Positions 45,611-55,421 of a DNA stretch of 64,000 nucleotides are shown one piece after another. Origin of the DNA: Atherinomorus stipes (Eukaryota; Chordata; Actinopteri; Atheriniformes; Atherinidae); the NCBI GenBank assembly GCA_023101725.1, contig JALJCO010000108.1, positions 1 through 64,000 of the forward strand. Direction: 5' to 3'. The position numbers were made by a program, and so were the translations under genes. Every line of letters begins with the position of its first letter. The first letter of the stretch is position 1. Below the pieces are notes generated by a model, which saw only the letters and a program-made list of their open reading frames with translations, searched no databases and was not told the origin of the DNA.

Positions 45611-47163
45611 CTGAAATGATAAAGAGGATAAAGTTGGATTTTGAGACCATGCAGCAGAAATATTCCCACCTCTTCCCCTGAAAACTTTAAAAACAATTTA
45701 AAAATCGAAGATAATCCCAAAAAAAAAAAAAGGGGGAAGAAAAATAAAAAGGGGATTAAAAGCTTATTACAACCGCAACTTTTCAATGATCAATGAAAGA
45801 ATACAGCTGGTACTTTTTGTTGCCATCACATAGCATTGTGTGGGATGCAACAATACATGCATTTGTCCATAACAGAATCACATTGGTGTGTACCGAACTG
45901 TGGGCACTTTGTATTTAATATCGAACAATTCAGAATTTTAAATTAATTTTATCAACTTCTGTTTTGACGATGAGCTCTGTGTTGAAAACTCAGTGGATCT
46001 GTGTTTGGCTACATGAAGATCTGGTATTTGGAGCCGTTTCAGTTTTCATGCATGTATGAAAGTATGACCCTGATGGTAAGCCATTTTGGACAAAAGGACA
46101 TTGGATAGATAAAAAAAAAGGGTTCGATTAATTCTCTACTAACCCAGAAAGAATGAGACACACAAGTTAAAGTTCCTTGCAGCAAAGGGAAGACAGTCTA
46201 ATACTGTCTTTAAGGTTTTTCTGTGCCTTGCAGCATTTTAGGTCGCATTCAGAAAGCATAGTCCGCTCGTCTCGGTCCGTTTGGGGACTAAGTTCGGCTG
46301 GGAGCAGGGGTCGTCTTCCGGACAGAGATCGCGTTCACGCTGCACTATTGCCAAACGAGTCAAACGGGCCAAGAATCTCAGATGGTGCTGCATTCAGATT
46401 CACCGTAGGCGAGGACAAGACGCATGAACAAGAAGGTTTTCTCAACTTAAATATTGAAACAGAGAAATGATGCAAAAATTATTTGCATAATTAGGCAGGG
46501 CTTGATGTCCTGTCAGCAGAACATATTCCAGCTAGATCCAAACTCGGTGTAACAAAAGAACAGGTTGGTTACAAAGAAAGTGTGCCACTGGCGGGCAGAG
46601 CATCACGCAGAAAGTCAGACCTGTGTCTGCACAGTCTGTGGAAGTGTTCACCTTCAGAGGAAATATTGGATCATTAAACCTGCTTGGTAACATTGATGCA
46701 AGTGACAAATTTCTTTACTTCATATTGAGTCGATCCAATAAAAATCTATGCAAACAAAAGAATAAGATGAGAGAGGAAATCTTACATTTCAGTCTTGAGG
46801 GCTGTTCTTAGACACCCTGAACGTTGTTGACAAAAAGGTTTGCAAGGTTGAAGAACCTATGATGCATAAATATGTTCTCACGTTCTTTCATAAAAACTGA
46901 TTTCATGCATGCGCACACATACATACATACATACACACACGTGTGTGTATGTGTGCATCAGGCTCACTTGGTGGCTACGAAACAATTTTTTAGATCATTA
47001 TTTGTATTTGTCAAAGATGACAAATACAAATCAGTAAATGTTGAAGTTACCTGTGCAACTAGGACATAACAAAATTGTTTGAACGTATGACCATGGGCAG
47101 CTGTGCAGGCGCATGGAGGCTTTTATCACAGCAAACAAATTCCTTCATATAAGAGGAACAAAC
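45611..47163. other. No gene recognised upstream of ZNF1
   Basis: 45760-45840 (CAACTTTTCAATGATCA, AGAATACAGCTGGTA, ATCACATAGCAT) matches the sequence upstream of ZNF2 at 62.29-62.50 kb, so paralogy extends into the intron. A CATA/CA repeat lies at 46918-46946. No ZNF first exon could be seen. Confidence 0.5.
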
Positions 47164-48772
47164 AATGGCCGCGTTTTCCCAGATTAGTTAAGACACTCTT
47201 AACGCTGAGGTCCTCCTTGTCACTTCTTAAAGGTGCCTTGTTTGGACGTTGCGTTTCCCAGATGCGCTCTTAACTCAGTAGCTTCTTTATTTTCAGGAGC
47301 GGGCAGACCCACTCTTTCGACCCTTCTTTAACGTTCCCTGCTAAGGGAACAACAGGCCCATCTACTGGTCACTTTTGGAAACTACACTATTTCCCGTGAA
47401 AAAAAGTAGAAAATGGAAATTATTAAAAATGGACCTATTCACGGATCAGTTGTTGTATTTTGAGTCATGTTTTCTCACTCATGTCATAATGTCAATCATC
47501 TATGATGGAAGAAAACTGTAGTTACCGAGTGAATGACAGAAAATATTGTGGTTAAGTTTAATCATTATGGCAAGATAGGCCTCCCTATACTTAGCTTACG
47601 TTAGATAAAGCTGTGGGTATCAACCACAGAAACAAAAACATTGCGGTAGGAATTGTACGCAAATTATCTATGAGGACTCACGTCATATTTACGCATTTGT
47701 CAGCTGTTAATGATGAGATGCACCTGTTTCGTCAATAAAAGCATGGCCATTTACGCATACCCATATCAGACATCATGGCTGCTTTACAGCAAATTTGTAG
47801 CAAACCAACAGCGTCGCCGTAGACGGAGTGACACTGTGTATGTACATGCTTTCATGCGCCAGCATTTCAGTCCTCTAGATGTGCTGTCAGATCGCGCTAT
47901 TCAGATGCGTTACAGGCTACCGCGCGGCGAAATCGAGCGGATCATTCAAATAGTTGCTCCACACATCAGGAGGCCCACAAGGTGCAACTTTGCTCTGAGC
48001 CCAGAGGTGCAGTGCCTGACTGCGTTGCGTCTACGCAGTGGGGAGCTTTTGGAGGTAGGTGGGGGATGGAACCGGACTCAGCAAGGCGTGGTGTCGGTCG
48101 CGCACACTGCAAGGGCTGGATGGGGACATTTTCAGCGCTATTGATTGCCATGCCCTGGCCTTTGCTTATATGTCTTTTTTCCCCTTTGTCCCTCCAAAGA
48201 GAATGCTTATTTTACCTGCCACTTCTTCAATCAGACTTGTGGCTACCTCTCCTCTGGCGTGAAGGCCGGAGAGCGCTTCCCTCTTGGTGGGGTTCCTTCA
48301 GCTATTGCCAACAAATAGCGTCAGAATGACCATTATTTATGGGGCATCTGTAAATTTCCATCGCCTACACCTGTTTAGCACACGCAATTACACAATATCA
48401 ATGAGCTTTTCAATGAATATTTGCAATCACTGGTAATCACATGCATATTTTTAACAGTTTGTCTTCTTGCACAAACACATAAACGTATAAATGGGCTCAA
48501 TATCAGCGTTGGAAAATAACCTCCACACTAAATGAATGGTGCCGACCGATATACCTGACTCAATTGCTTTTTTTCAGCACCCCCGGAAGTGGATAGCTTC
48601 TGTTAGGACCTTCTAAGATGTAGCGTAGCCAAGACGTTTTTCAGAAATAAGAACGCGTGAAAGAAGTAATCTGGGGAACGGGCGTATCTTTGCGATCCTT
48701 TGTTGGGAAGAGCTTCCTTTGAGCGCCTTCTTTAATCCAAAGAAGAATCTTAACTGGGAAACGCGGGCCAAT
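47164..48772 (+). mobile_element. Harbinger-type element with transposase relic, AAT TSD
   Basis: Left end GGCCGCGTTTTCCCAG (from 47167) and right end CTGGGAAACGCGGGCC (to 48769) are inverted repeats with AAT on each side (47164-47166, 48770-48772). The second-level motifs TTAAGACACTC / AATCTTAACTGG also mirror. The interior includes N-terminal transposase sequence at 47.7-48.1 kb. The right half has no recognisable catalytic region, so this is a deletion derivative. Confidence 0.72.
47755..48150 (+). pseudogene. Harbinger (HARBI1-like) transposase N-terminal remnant
   Basis: The plus frame reads RRRRSDTVYVHAFMRQHFSP, then LDVLSDRAIQMRYRLPRGEI, IERIIQIVAPHIRRPTR and LSPEVQCLTALRLRSGELLE. This matches the layout of HARBI1-like proteins: basic N-terminus, helical region with RF/YRL and I..I motifs, and the QVLxALRFYATG region that precedes the helix-turn-helix. 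A gap follows where ATGSF would lie. The DDE domain (three acidic residues) is absent. HARBI1-type proteins are about 350 aa; about 120 residues remain. Confidence 0.7.
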
Positions 48773-49357
48773 GTTAGTTAAGCTGACTTGAAGCTTGGTG
48801 AGAATATATATCATAACACAAAACACACAGCCTGGAAGTATAACTCCAGAAAATGACACCATCAAATTATATGTATACTTCTGTCATACAGAGCAGCTCT
48901 TCCCGAAAAAAAAAGACAGATGTAAAAGTTTAGATCTGTAGACAACGTATACATCCAGACCCAGTTTCCACTTCCTAGATTTCTCATCATTCCCTAAATA
49001 ATGTGTAGTTGTTCTCGGCCACACATCTAATACTGTATCTCTATGCTGATAGAGAATGTCTCAACAGCTGTTTGAGTCATAAACACAAACACTGGGAAAC
49101 TACACTGAAAAGGAGATGGGTTAGTAATGCTGCTCAAAGTAATGTAACCAGAAACAGACCAAGCCTAAACCAAATGGAGAAAACCAACATAAACCTTAAA
49201 GGACAACTTTAAACCTCAACCTGGACCTTATTTCTAGGAGTACATACATGCATTTACTCACTGGTAAACTTTCTGCATCACTTTGAGTCCTTCGGAAGAT
49301 ATTACTTGAGTACATCCAGTTATAATGGCGGACTGTGGGCAGCCTCTATATAAGATT
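48773..49357. other. No gene recognised
   Basis: 49197-49357 (TTAAAGGACAACTTTAAACC onward, ATGGCGGACTGTGGGCAGC) resembles the left half of another TTAA-type palindrome: 50.73-50.80 kb repeats the phrase GTGGGTCTCTATATAACATT. Boundaries are unclear. Confidence 0.4.
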
Positions 49358-50534
49358 ATCTGCAGTAGGGATGTCCCGATAAATGTTTCCTTTACATTGA
49401 CACGGCAGCAGTGGGCGGCCATGGCCGACGTTGCCCCTCCCTTTGGCCGGGGATGCGGCCCGACTGCAGCATCTCTTTTTCCTCCGGGTAGTTTTCCTGT
49501 CAGTCACGGTTTTATGACCAGCGGTTGGTTTGATTCTGCCTCATATGAACCGCCGGAGTCCTGCAGCAGCTCAGAGCTGGATGATGCAGCATCACCGGGC
49601 AGGACAGGAGTTAAATGTAACGCAGCAGCTGTTCATCCAGATGTTCACTACAGTGAAGGCGGCTGTAACGCTGAACTGAGCCAAGTTCAGAGGGTTTGAT
49701 CTATTTGTCAAAGCATACGACAATAAATTCATCATAATATGCAACACACTGTTCATATTTGACGACGCAACATGACGATGTGCTGGTTTAACGTTACTAG
49801 TACAGCACGAGCACAAGTTTGACAAGGTTGCTGCTGCTTTGTGACATGACCCGCGACAGAGTGACAGAAAAAAAAAAATGCCGGTTAAACTTTGTTTCTT
49901 AATCTTTTTTTTCTCTCTCTTATTATTGTCTTATTATTCTTCTTTTTATGTGTCTATATGTTTAGATGTTTTTAGCCTTGTTTTCTTATGTCCTGCCATG
50001 TAAAGCACTTTGGGCATCCAGCTGGATGTAGAAATACGTGCTATATAAATGAAATAAATGAAATGAAATGAAATGAAATGAATGTTTGCCATTACTGAAC
50101 GAGTTCAAACCGAAGCACACATTACATTATCTGTTGTTTCACAGTTTATTTAAAATTTGCTGTGTTGGTTTTATTTGCTGTCCAACAGATAAAGAACCGA
50201 ACGTTCCCATGATTCACAGAAATGGAGAAATAACCAAATAGCTTTCTCTGTGATTTTCACAGACACTCACAAATGATCAATTCCTCATTAATTCGGTGTT
50301 AGTTGGTGTACAAATGTATGATAAATATCTTGTTTTAAAAATGTGATAAGAATGTATTAGAGGAGGCGTCATAATAAAGTAAAATTAGAATATATAAAAA
50401 GGAAAATATATAACAAATGTGACACCTCCTGATTCCCCAATTCCACTTATGATTTAAATTAAATAGGATTCAGAATCAGATCAGGCTCAGACTCAGGGGC
50501 AAAAAACCCAGATTGGGACATCTCTAATCTGCAA
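49358..50534. mobile_element. hAT-type element, TAGGGATGTCCCGAT ends
   Basis: Left end TAGGGATGTCCCGAT (from 49366) and right end GATTGGGACATCTCTA (to 50526) are imperfect inverted repeats. Flanks ATCTGCAG (49358-49365) and ATCTGCAA (50527-50534) agree at 7 of 8. The 1.16-kb element has no transposase. The frame at 49325-49699 crosses the left boundary and is not a supported gene. A LINE tail is inserted at 49.9-50.1 kb. Confidence 0.82.
49905..50095 (+). mobile_element. LINE 3' UTR tail with GAAAT repeat
   Basis: TGTCCTGCCATGTAAAGCAC, then GTGCTATATAAATGAAATAA and four GAAAT units: a short LINE or LINE-tailed SINE 3' end inserted in the hAT element. Confidence 0.65.
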
Positions 50535-51119
50535 TAAAACTCCTTGATTTTCACCAATACTTTAAGTAGAATGAATGAACTAACGAGTACTGTTGTCCCG
50601 TGAGTCCAGATTTAGTTTTCTGTTAGTTATCAGGGTGTTCTACACACACTCTAATTTCTTCGAATGATATTCACATTTCTCACCGTCTGTGTATGATCAC
50701 TATATAATGCGTGTAAAGGAGGCAGCGGTAGTGGGTCTCTATATAACATTATCTGCAGCAGAACTCCAATACTTTTAAGACGAATCGGCCAATGAGTACT
50801 GTTGTCCTGTTCATAACTGGTTGCTGTCTACTTGCATAGTTTAATACATCAAATATTATTCAAATTTTTTTTGTTTACCTCAAACCAAAAAATGGAGTCA
50901 TTGTTGCTATTATTGCCATTATGATTATTATAGTTTGCACAAAGTCAAAAGTAATATTTTTCACCATTGTCACTTTTTAGATTTTGGATGTTTTACATAT
51001 TAAAAAAAATAATACCTCAGACAACCTTAAAATATTTTCAAATTGCATTATATTTGGATATATTGTTTGCATTTATTTGCACATTTATTCAACTAGCATA
51101 AGAGAGTTTCAAGTTCATA
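50535..51119. other. No gene recognised
   Basis: Contains AACGAGTACTGTTGTCC (50581) and its near copy ATGAGTACTGTTGTCC (50791), a dispersed-repeat signature, but no boundaries. Confidence 0.4.
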
Positions 51120-51242
51120 CAAATGTTTCTTGGTATTTGTCTCTTTTTTGTCCCCTGTAGTATCGAAAATGGTATCGAGTATCGAATACTTTTTTTAAGA
51201 TATCGATATCGAGTTTGAAATTTTAGTATCATGACAACCCTA
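51120..51242. mobile_element. hAT right-end fragment
   Basis: ATCGAAAATGGTATCGAGTA, AGATATCGATATCGAG and the terminus ATCATGACAACCCTA resemble the right end of a TAGGGTTGTCA-type hAT element. No left end was identified. Confidence 0.5.
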
Positions 51243-51272
51243 GTGTATATATACATATATATTTATTTATTT

Positions 51273-51744
51273 TAGGGCTGCACGATTTACCTTAACTGCA
51301 TTGATATTGAGTTTTAAACTCAATTCAAATTTAAATTTATTTATATAGCACAGTTAAAGACAAAACCACTGCGATAACCTAACCTCATGAACATGAGGTC
51401 TTTTTTTTTGTTCCTCTATTTTTACAAAGTTGAAATTCCGTTAAACGCTGTTTTTGGAGAACAAATTAGTACTACAATTAATCACTTTTATAGTAATCAC
51501 AAAAAATTTAACAACCTCCATCACTGTAGTTTTTATTAGAGATTTCTCAGGTTCAACAGCAGACAGAAGATGATGCTGGACACAGAGTTTTTATAATAGA
51601 TTGTTGTTGTAAAAGTAACGACTTCTTTCATTTATAATTTTAGTTTTATGCATTTTAAAGTATCAAATGTAAGAATTGCAAATCAAATCGCAATATGCTA
51701 GAAAAATCGCAATTAGGTTTTTTTGTCAAAATCATGCAGACCTA
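51273..51744. mobile_element. hAT-type MITE (TAGGGCTGCACGATT ends)
   Basis: TAGGGCTGCACGATTTACC at 51273 and AAAATCATGCAGACCTA to 51744 are imperfect inverted repeats of a common fish hAT-type family. Both sides contain AATCGCAATT-like or ATTGATATTGAG motifs. The flanking 8 bases do not clearly duplicate. 51305-51370 holds a short LINE-tail-like stretch (TTTATTTATATAGCACAG). Confidence 0.65.
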
Positions 51745-52667
51745 ATATATCAGTTTATAAAGAAGCTGTTTTTACAGATGGTTATTAAAGCGGTACGCCC
51801 AGAGAAGCCGTGGGTTACAGCGGGTTTACAACGGCGGTACCGGTTTTATAATCATCAATATGTTTATACGTTAATAATCTTATATAATGCGGGGGGGGGG
51901 GGGGGGGGGGGGGGTTCCGCTGACAAGCCGGTTTTCGGTCTCGCCCCAGATAAGACGTTGGTTCGGACCGCTCACTGCGCGAGGATCTCCACAAACACTG
52001 TGACGTTACTGTAGTTAAAGCTTCTCTACCGCGATGCCGAAGTCAGGAAAAAAACGCACAGCGGTGACAGCGGCAGAAACACGGAGATAACGTTTAACTT
52101 TCATCACATTCATATTAACTCTAACCTCAATCCATTTAGAGTTGGAAAAGTTAAACCACAGATAACATCGAGCCTGCAGCTGCATTAACTCCACCCACAC
52201 TAACATTCCTTCATCTCTGGTGTTTTAGATCTCCCGATAAACACATGCATTTGTTACAGTAAGCGTCTGATCAGATTCACACTCAGAACTTAGTTTTCTG
52301 GAATTTTTTTTTGCATCAAACCAGTTCACAACAACCAAAGCTAGCTCTCGTAACTTGCATTGAAACTCACCCGATGCAATGTTCCTGCACAGATGCAGTC
52401 GGCGTCTGATCAGCTAACCTGATCACTAAAAGCATCTCTGATGATGTCCGTCTTCGCTGATCCATAGAAAGCAATATCTGTCACTGCCAGCTGCAGTTCA
52501 TGGACGGTTTGAACACAGTCGCTACAGCACCACTGAGCAGCGCAGGAGCGCTTGCTGTTCACCACCACCGCATCCCTGAGTCAACTTGAGGTGAAGCGAC
52601 AGGCTGTGTCTGCAATTATTAAATATAAAAATATCAACAGAACATTGCAGCCCAGGCATCTATTACG
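51745..52667. other. No gene recognised; poly-G tract
   Basis: Contains a 24-G run (51891-51914) and a moderately CpG-rich stretch (51940-52080) with no ORF of note. Nothing else is supported. Confidence 0.5.
51891..51914 (+). repeat. Poly-G tract, 24 G
   Basis: Uninterrupted G run on the plus strand. Confidence 0.95.
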
Positions 52668-52989
52668 TACAGGTACTACCCCCCAAAATTAGACTATCCT
52701 GAAAGTGTTTGTATTTCTGTAATTCAACTTAAAAGGTGCAATTTCCATATTGTATAGATAAATAATATGCAAATCAATATATTTCAAGCTTTTATTTGTT
52801 TGGATGTTGCCGATTAGAAGTTGCAGTTTAAGAAAACCTCAAATTCAAAAACTCAACAAATTTGAATATTGTGAAAAGCTCCAGTATTGTAGGTTCAGAG
52901 TGTCACATTCTAATCAGGTCAGTAATCCAAACACCTCCATAAGTACCCTGAGCCTTTAAAAAGTCTGTCTTGGGTTAAAAGAATTCACA

Positions 52990-54240
52990 ATCATGGGGAA
53001 GATGCTGATCTGACAGTTGTGCAGAAAACCATCACTAGCTGCGTTTACATGGACCCAAATAGACCGATTGCTTTCGGTTTAAAAGCTCTTTCGGAATGAA
53101 AATGATCCATGTAAACGCCTCTTTCCGAATGAAAAGCGCAGAACCGAATGAATTTTCTTTCGGTTTCACAGGGGTAGAATATTCCTTTCCCCAAACCGAA
53201 CGGGGCATCATGTAAACGCTGAATCGGAAAGTTGTGAGGTTGCGCTCTTACAGCGATGCTTCGACGAGACGTCAACGTGAACCAAGTGACGTTTCCTCAC
53301 TTTGACAGATGGCTGTGAACAACGTTATTCCCTTGGACAGCGAGAAAGTTTGTTTTTAACTCAAACTCTTGTCTCTGCAGCTTTTCCTCTTGGTTGTTTC
53401 CAGTAGGAGCGCATGAGGATCAGCTGCTGCTTCATTAACGTCCTGCAGAAACCACAACGACTGTGACGATCAGCTATTGGAAGACCTCCGTCTTTAATAA
53501 ATAACGTGATTTACATCATTCTGCGCATGTCAGGCAGGATTATTTTGAATGAATATTGGCGCGTGTACACGCCAGATCCGAATGTACTGGTTCCCATGTA
53601 AACAGCTGCCCTAAAATCCTCAATCAGAATGATTTCAATCCGAAAGGGAAAAAAGTCTCCATGTAAACGTGGCCATTGACTCCCTGCACAAGGTGGGAGA
53701 GACACAAAAAGTGATAGAAAAGAAGCTGGATGTTCTCAGAGTGTCTCAAAGCACATTAATGGACAGTTAAGTGGAAGGAAGAAAATGGTGTAAAAGCCGG
53801 AGGGCTGACAGCAGCCTGGAGAAGATGGTCAGAGTTAAGTCTCCCAGTCTGTGATGACCTGGGGTCCATGTCAACTGCTGGTGTTGGTCCTCTGTGCTTC
53901 ATCAAGTCCAGCATAAACACAGCCGTCTACCAGAACATTTTGGAGACCTTCATGCTTGCTTCAGTGGACCAGCTGTATGGGAATGCAGACTTCATCTTCC
54001 AGCAGGACTTGGTACCTGCCCACACTGCCAAAACCACAAAATACTGGTTAACAACCATTGATCACCATGCTGGATTGGCCCGCAAACTTGCCTGGCCTGA
54101 ACCCCATCAAAACTCTGTGGGGCATCGTCAAGAGCAAAAGAGAGCAAAAAAAAAAATAAAGAAGAGCTCAAGGCTGTGCTGTGATGGAAGCATGTTAGTC
54201 TTCCATAACAGCTGAGATATGCCACAAGCTGCTAGCATCC
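52990..54240 (+). pseudogene. Tc1-like transposase, broken and interrupted
   Basis: Around 53675-53760 pieces such as DSLHKVGETQKVIEKKLDVL and RVSQSTLMD belong to the N-terminal half. The catalytic half lies at 53850-54160: MTWGSMSTAGVGPLCFIKSS, VYQNILETFMLASVDQLYG and FIFQQDLVPAHTAKTT (second catalytic D), followed after a frameshift by LDWPAXLPGLNPIKTLWGIV-like sequence. The frame changes near 54075, and residues normally D/E there are altered. A 636-bp element splits the gene at 53038. The C-terminus is expanded into a 31-bp tandem repeat. Confidence 0.87.
53038..53673. mobile_element. Inverted-repeat element nested in the Tc1 transposase
   Basis: GCTGCGTTTACATGGACCC at the left and CTCCATGTAAACGTGGC at the right are inverted repeats. 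Subterminal copies (CCATGTAAACGCCTCTTTCC, CCGAATGAAAAGCGC, CATGTAAACGCTGAATCGG, CCCATGTAAACAGCTG) recur inside. Outside it the Tc1 sequence is continuous (CCATCA to TTGACTCCCTGCAC). The target duplication is short or eroded. Superfamily not decided. Confidence 0.75.
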
Positions 54241-54350
54241 ATGCCACGGCGGGTTAAAGCTGCTAGCATCCATGCCACGGCGGGTTAAAGCTGCTAGCAT
54301 CCATGCCACGCCGGGTTAAAGCTGCTAGCATCCATGCCATGTCAGGTTAA
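54227..54350 (+). repeat. 31-bp minisatellite, 4 units
   Basis: The unit AGCTGCTAGCATCCATGCCA + CGGCGGGTTAA is repeated four times in register at 54227, 54258, 54289 and 54320, the last two with a few substitutions. In one frame it reads KLLASMPRRVK, the C-terminal ASMPRRV motif of Tc1 transposases. The repeat therefore arose by tandem duplication of the end of the transposase gene. Confidence 0.93.
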
Positions 54351-54893
54351 GGACTCGTTCATGCAAAAGGGCCCAAACCAAGTACTAAGTACACATGCAA
54401 GATTTTATTTAAGGGGCCCTGACTTTTATGCTTTTAAAATCCTTTTACAATTGAGTTAATGCAATATTCTAATTTTGAGTTTTTGAATTTGAGGTTTTCT
54501 TAAGCTGCAACTTCTAATCAGCAACATCCAAACAAATAAAAGCTTGAAATATACTGATTTGCATATTATTTATCTAAACAATATGGAAATTGCACCTTTT
54601 AAGTTGAATTACAGAAATACAAGATCTTTTTCAGGATATTCTAATTTATTGGGTAGTACCTGTATGCGTATAGTTAGTTATTATCTGAAGCTTTCAGGCA
54701 GCATTACCACCCCTAAAATACAGTGTTGGTGAGAAATAAAAGGAGGACGAGGAAAAAATTGTGTGTATACAGTTATTGATTTTTTTTTCTGAACATTTAT
54801 GATTTATGATTTGTGTACCCATTTACACGTGTAGACGTTGACACCCAGACAGACAGCCAGACAGACAGTCCAGGAGATCTGGAAGATCTGGTT

Positions 54894-55175
54894 TACAGGT
54901 ACTACCCAAAGGATAGAGGGTAGAGGGCCTGCTTTTTTGCTTTTAAAATCCGTTTATAATTGATTTCATGCAATATTCTATTCTATAAAAATATTCTATT
55001 TTTTTAGGTTTTAAATTTGAGGTTTTCTTAAGCTGCAAGTCCAAATCAGCAACATCCACACAAATGAAAGCTTGAAATATATTGATTTGCATATTATTTA
55101 TCTATACAATATGTATGAATTACAGAAATACATGAACTTTTTCCGGATATTCTTATTTTTTTGGGTAGTACCTAT
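54894..55175. mobile_element. Terminal-repeat-only derivative of the Tc1 family
   Basis: CAGGTACTACCC (from 54896) to GGGTAGTACCT (to about 55173), with TTGAGGTTTTCTTAAGCTGC and GATTTGCATATTATTTATC between them. It is almost wholly the right terminal repeat of the neighbouring Tc1 element plus a second short end, about 280 bp, next to TA on the left. An internal-deletion MITE of the same family 230 bp away. Confidence 0.8.
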
Positions 55176-55421
55176 ATATTCTTTTTCAACAAAAGTGTAA
55201 TTCTGAGATACTTTGGAGGTTTGTTACAGTCAACACAAAATCTCAATGCTATAAAGCTACAGAATCACTTAATTCAATAAAGCAGTCCCGTGCAGCCCCT
55301 AAAAGGATTTCGATCAGCCAATTTATCTACAAATCGGTTTAAAATTTACCGGGTTAAACATCTGAACATCTGAAACACCACTTTCCTCGCGTCTCAAACC
55401 CGAGGATGCGATGACAACAAG
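55176..55421. other. Spacer
   Basis: No feature recognised between the Tc1 derivative and the duplicated module. Confidence 0.5.

Larger units (their letters stand above)
52668..54664 (+). mobile_element. Tc1-like element, long terminal repeats, TA TSD
   Basis: CAGGTACTACCCCCCAAAAT (from 52670) and TTATTGGGTAGTACCTG (to 54662) open terminal inverted repeats of about 220 bp, also sharing TTGTATTTCTGTAATTCAAC, GATTTGCATATTATTTATC and complements. TA flanks both ends. Length without the nested 636-bp insertion is about 1.36 kb, near the normal Tc1 size plus the minisatellite. The transposase is broken. Confidence 0.9.

Noticed and set aside
46177..46470. 97-codon plus frame in a CpG-containing stretch upstream of ZNF1
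   Set aside because: No recognisable domain, no paralogous counterpart near ZNF2, and no splice context that supports it.
47982..48329. 115-codon plus frame overlapping the Harbinger relic
   Set aside because: A different frame from the transposase remnant and without motif; a shadow.
49325..49699. 124-codon plus frame, relatively CpG-rich
   Set aside because: Crosses the left boundary and TSD of an hAT-type element, so it cannot be an old gene; no motif.
53045..53275. 76-codon minus frame
   Set aside because: Lies in the nested inverted-repeat element; repeated HSER words come from the CATTCGGAA-type motif copies.
54227..54350. CRISPR-like array of four 31-bp repeats
   Set aside because: No spacers; units are directly adjacent, and the locus is a vertebrate transposon.
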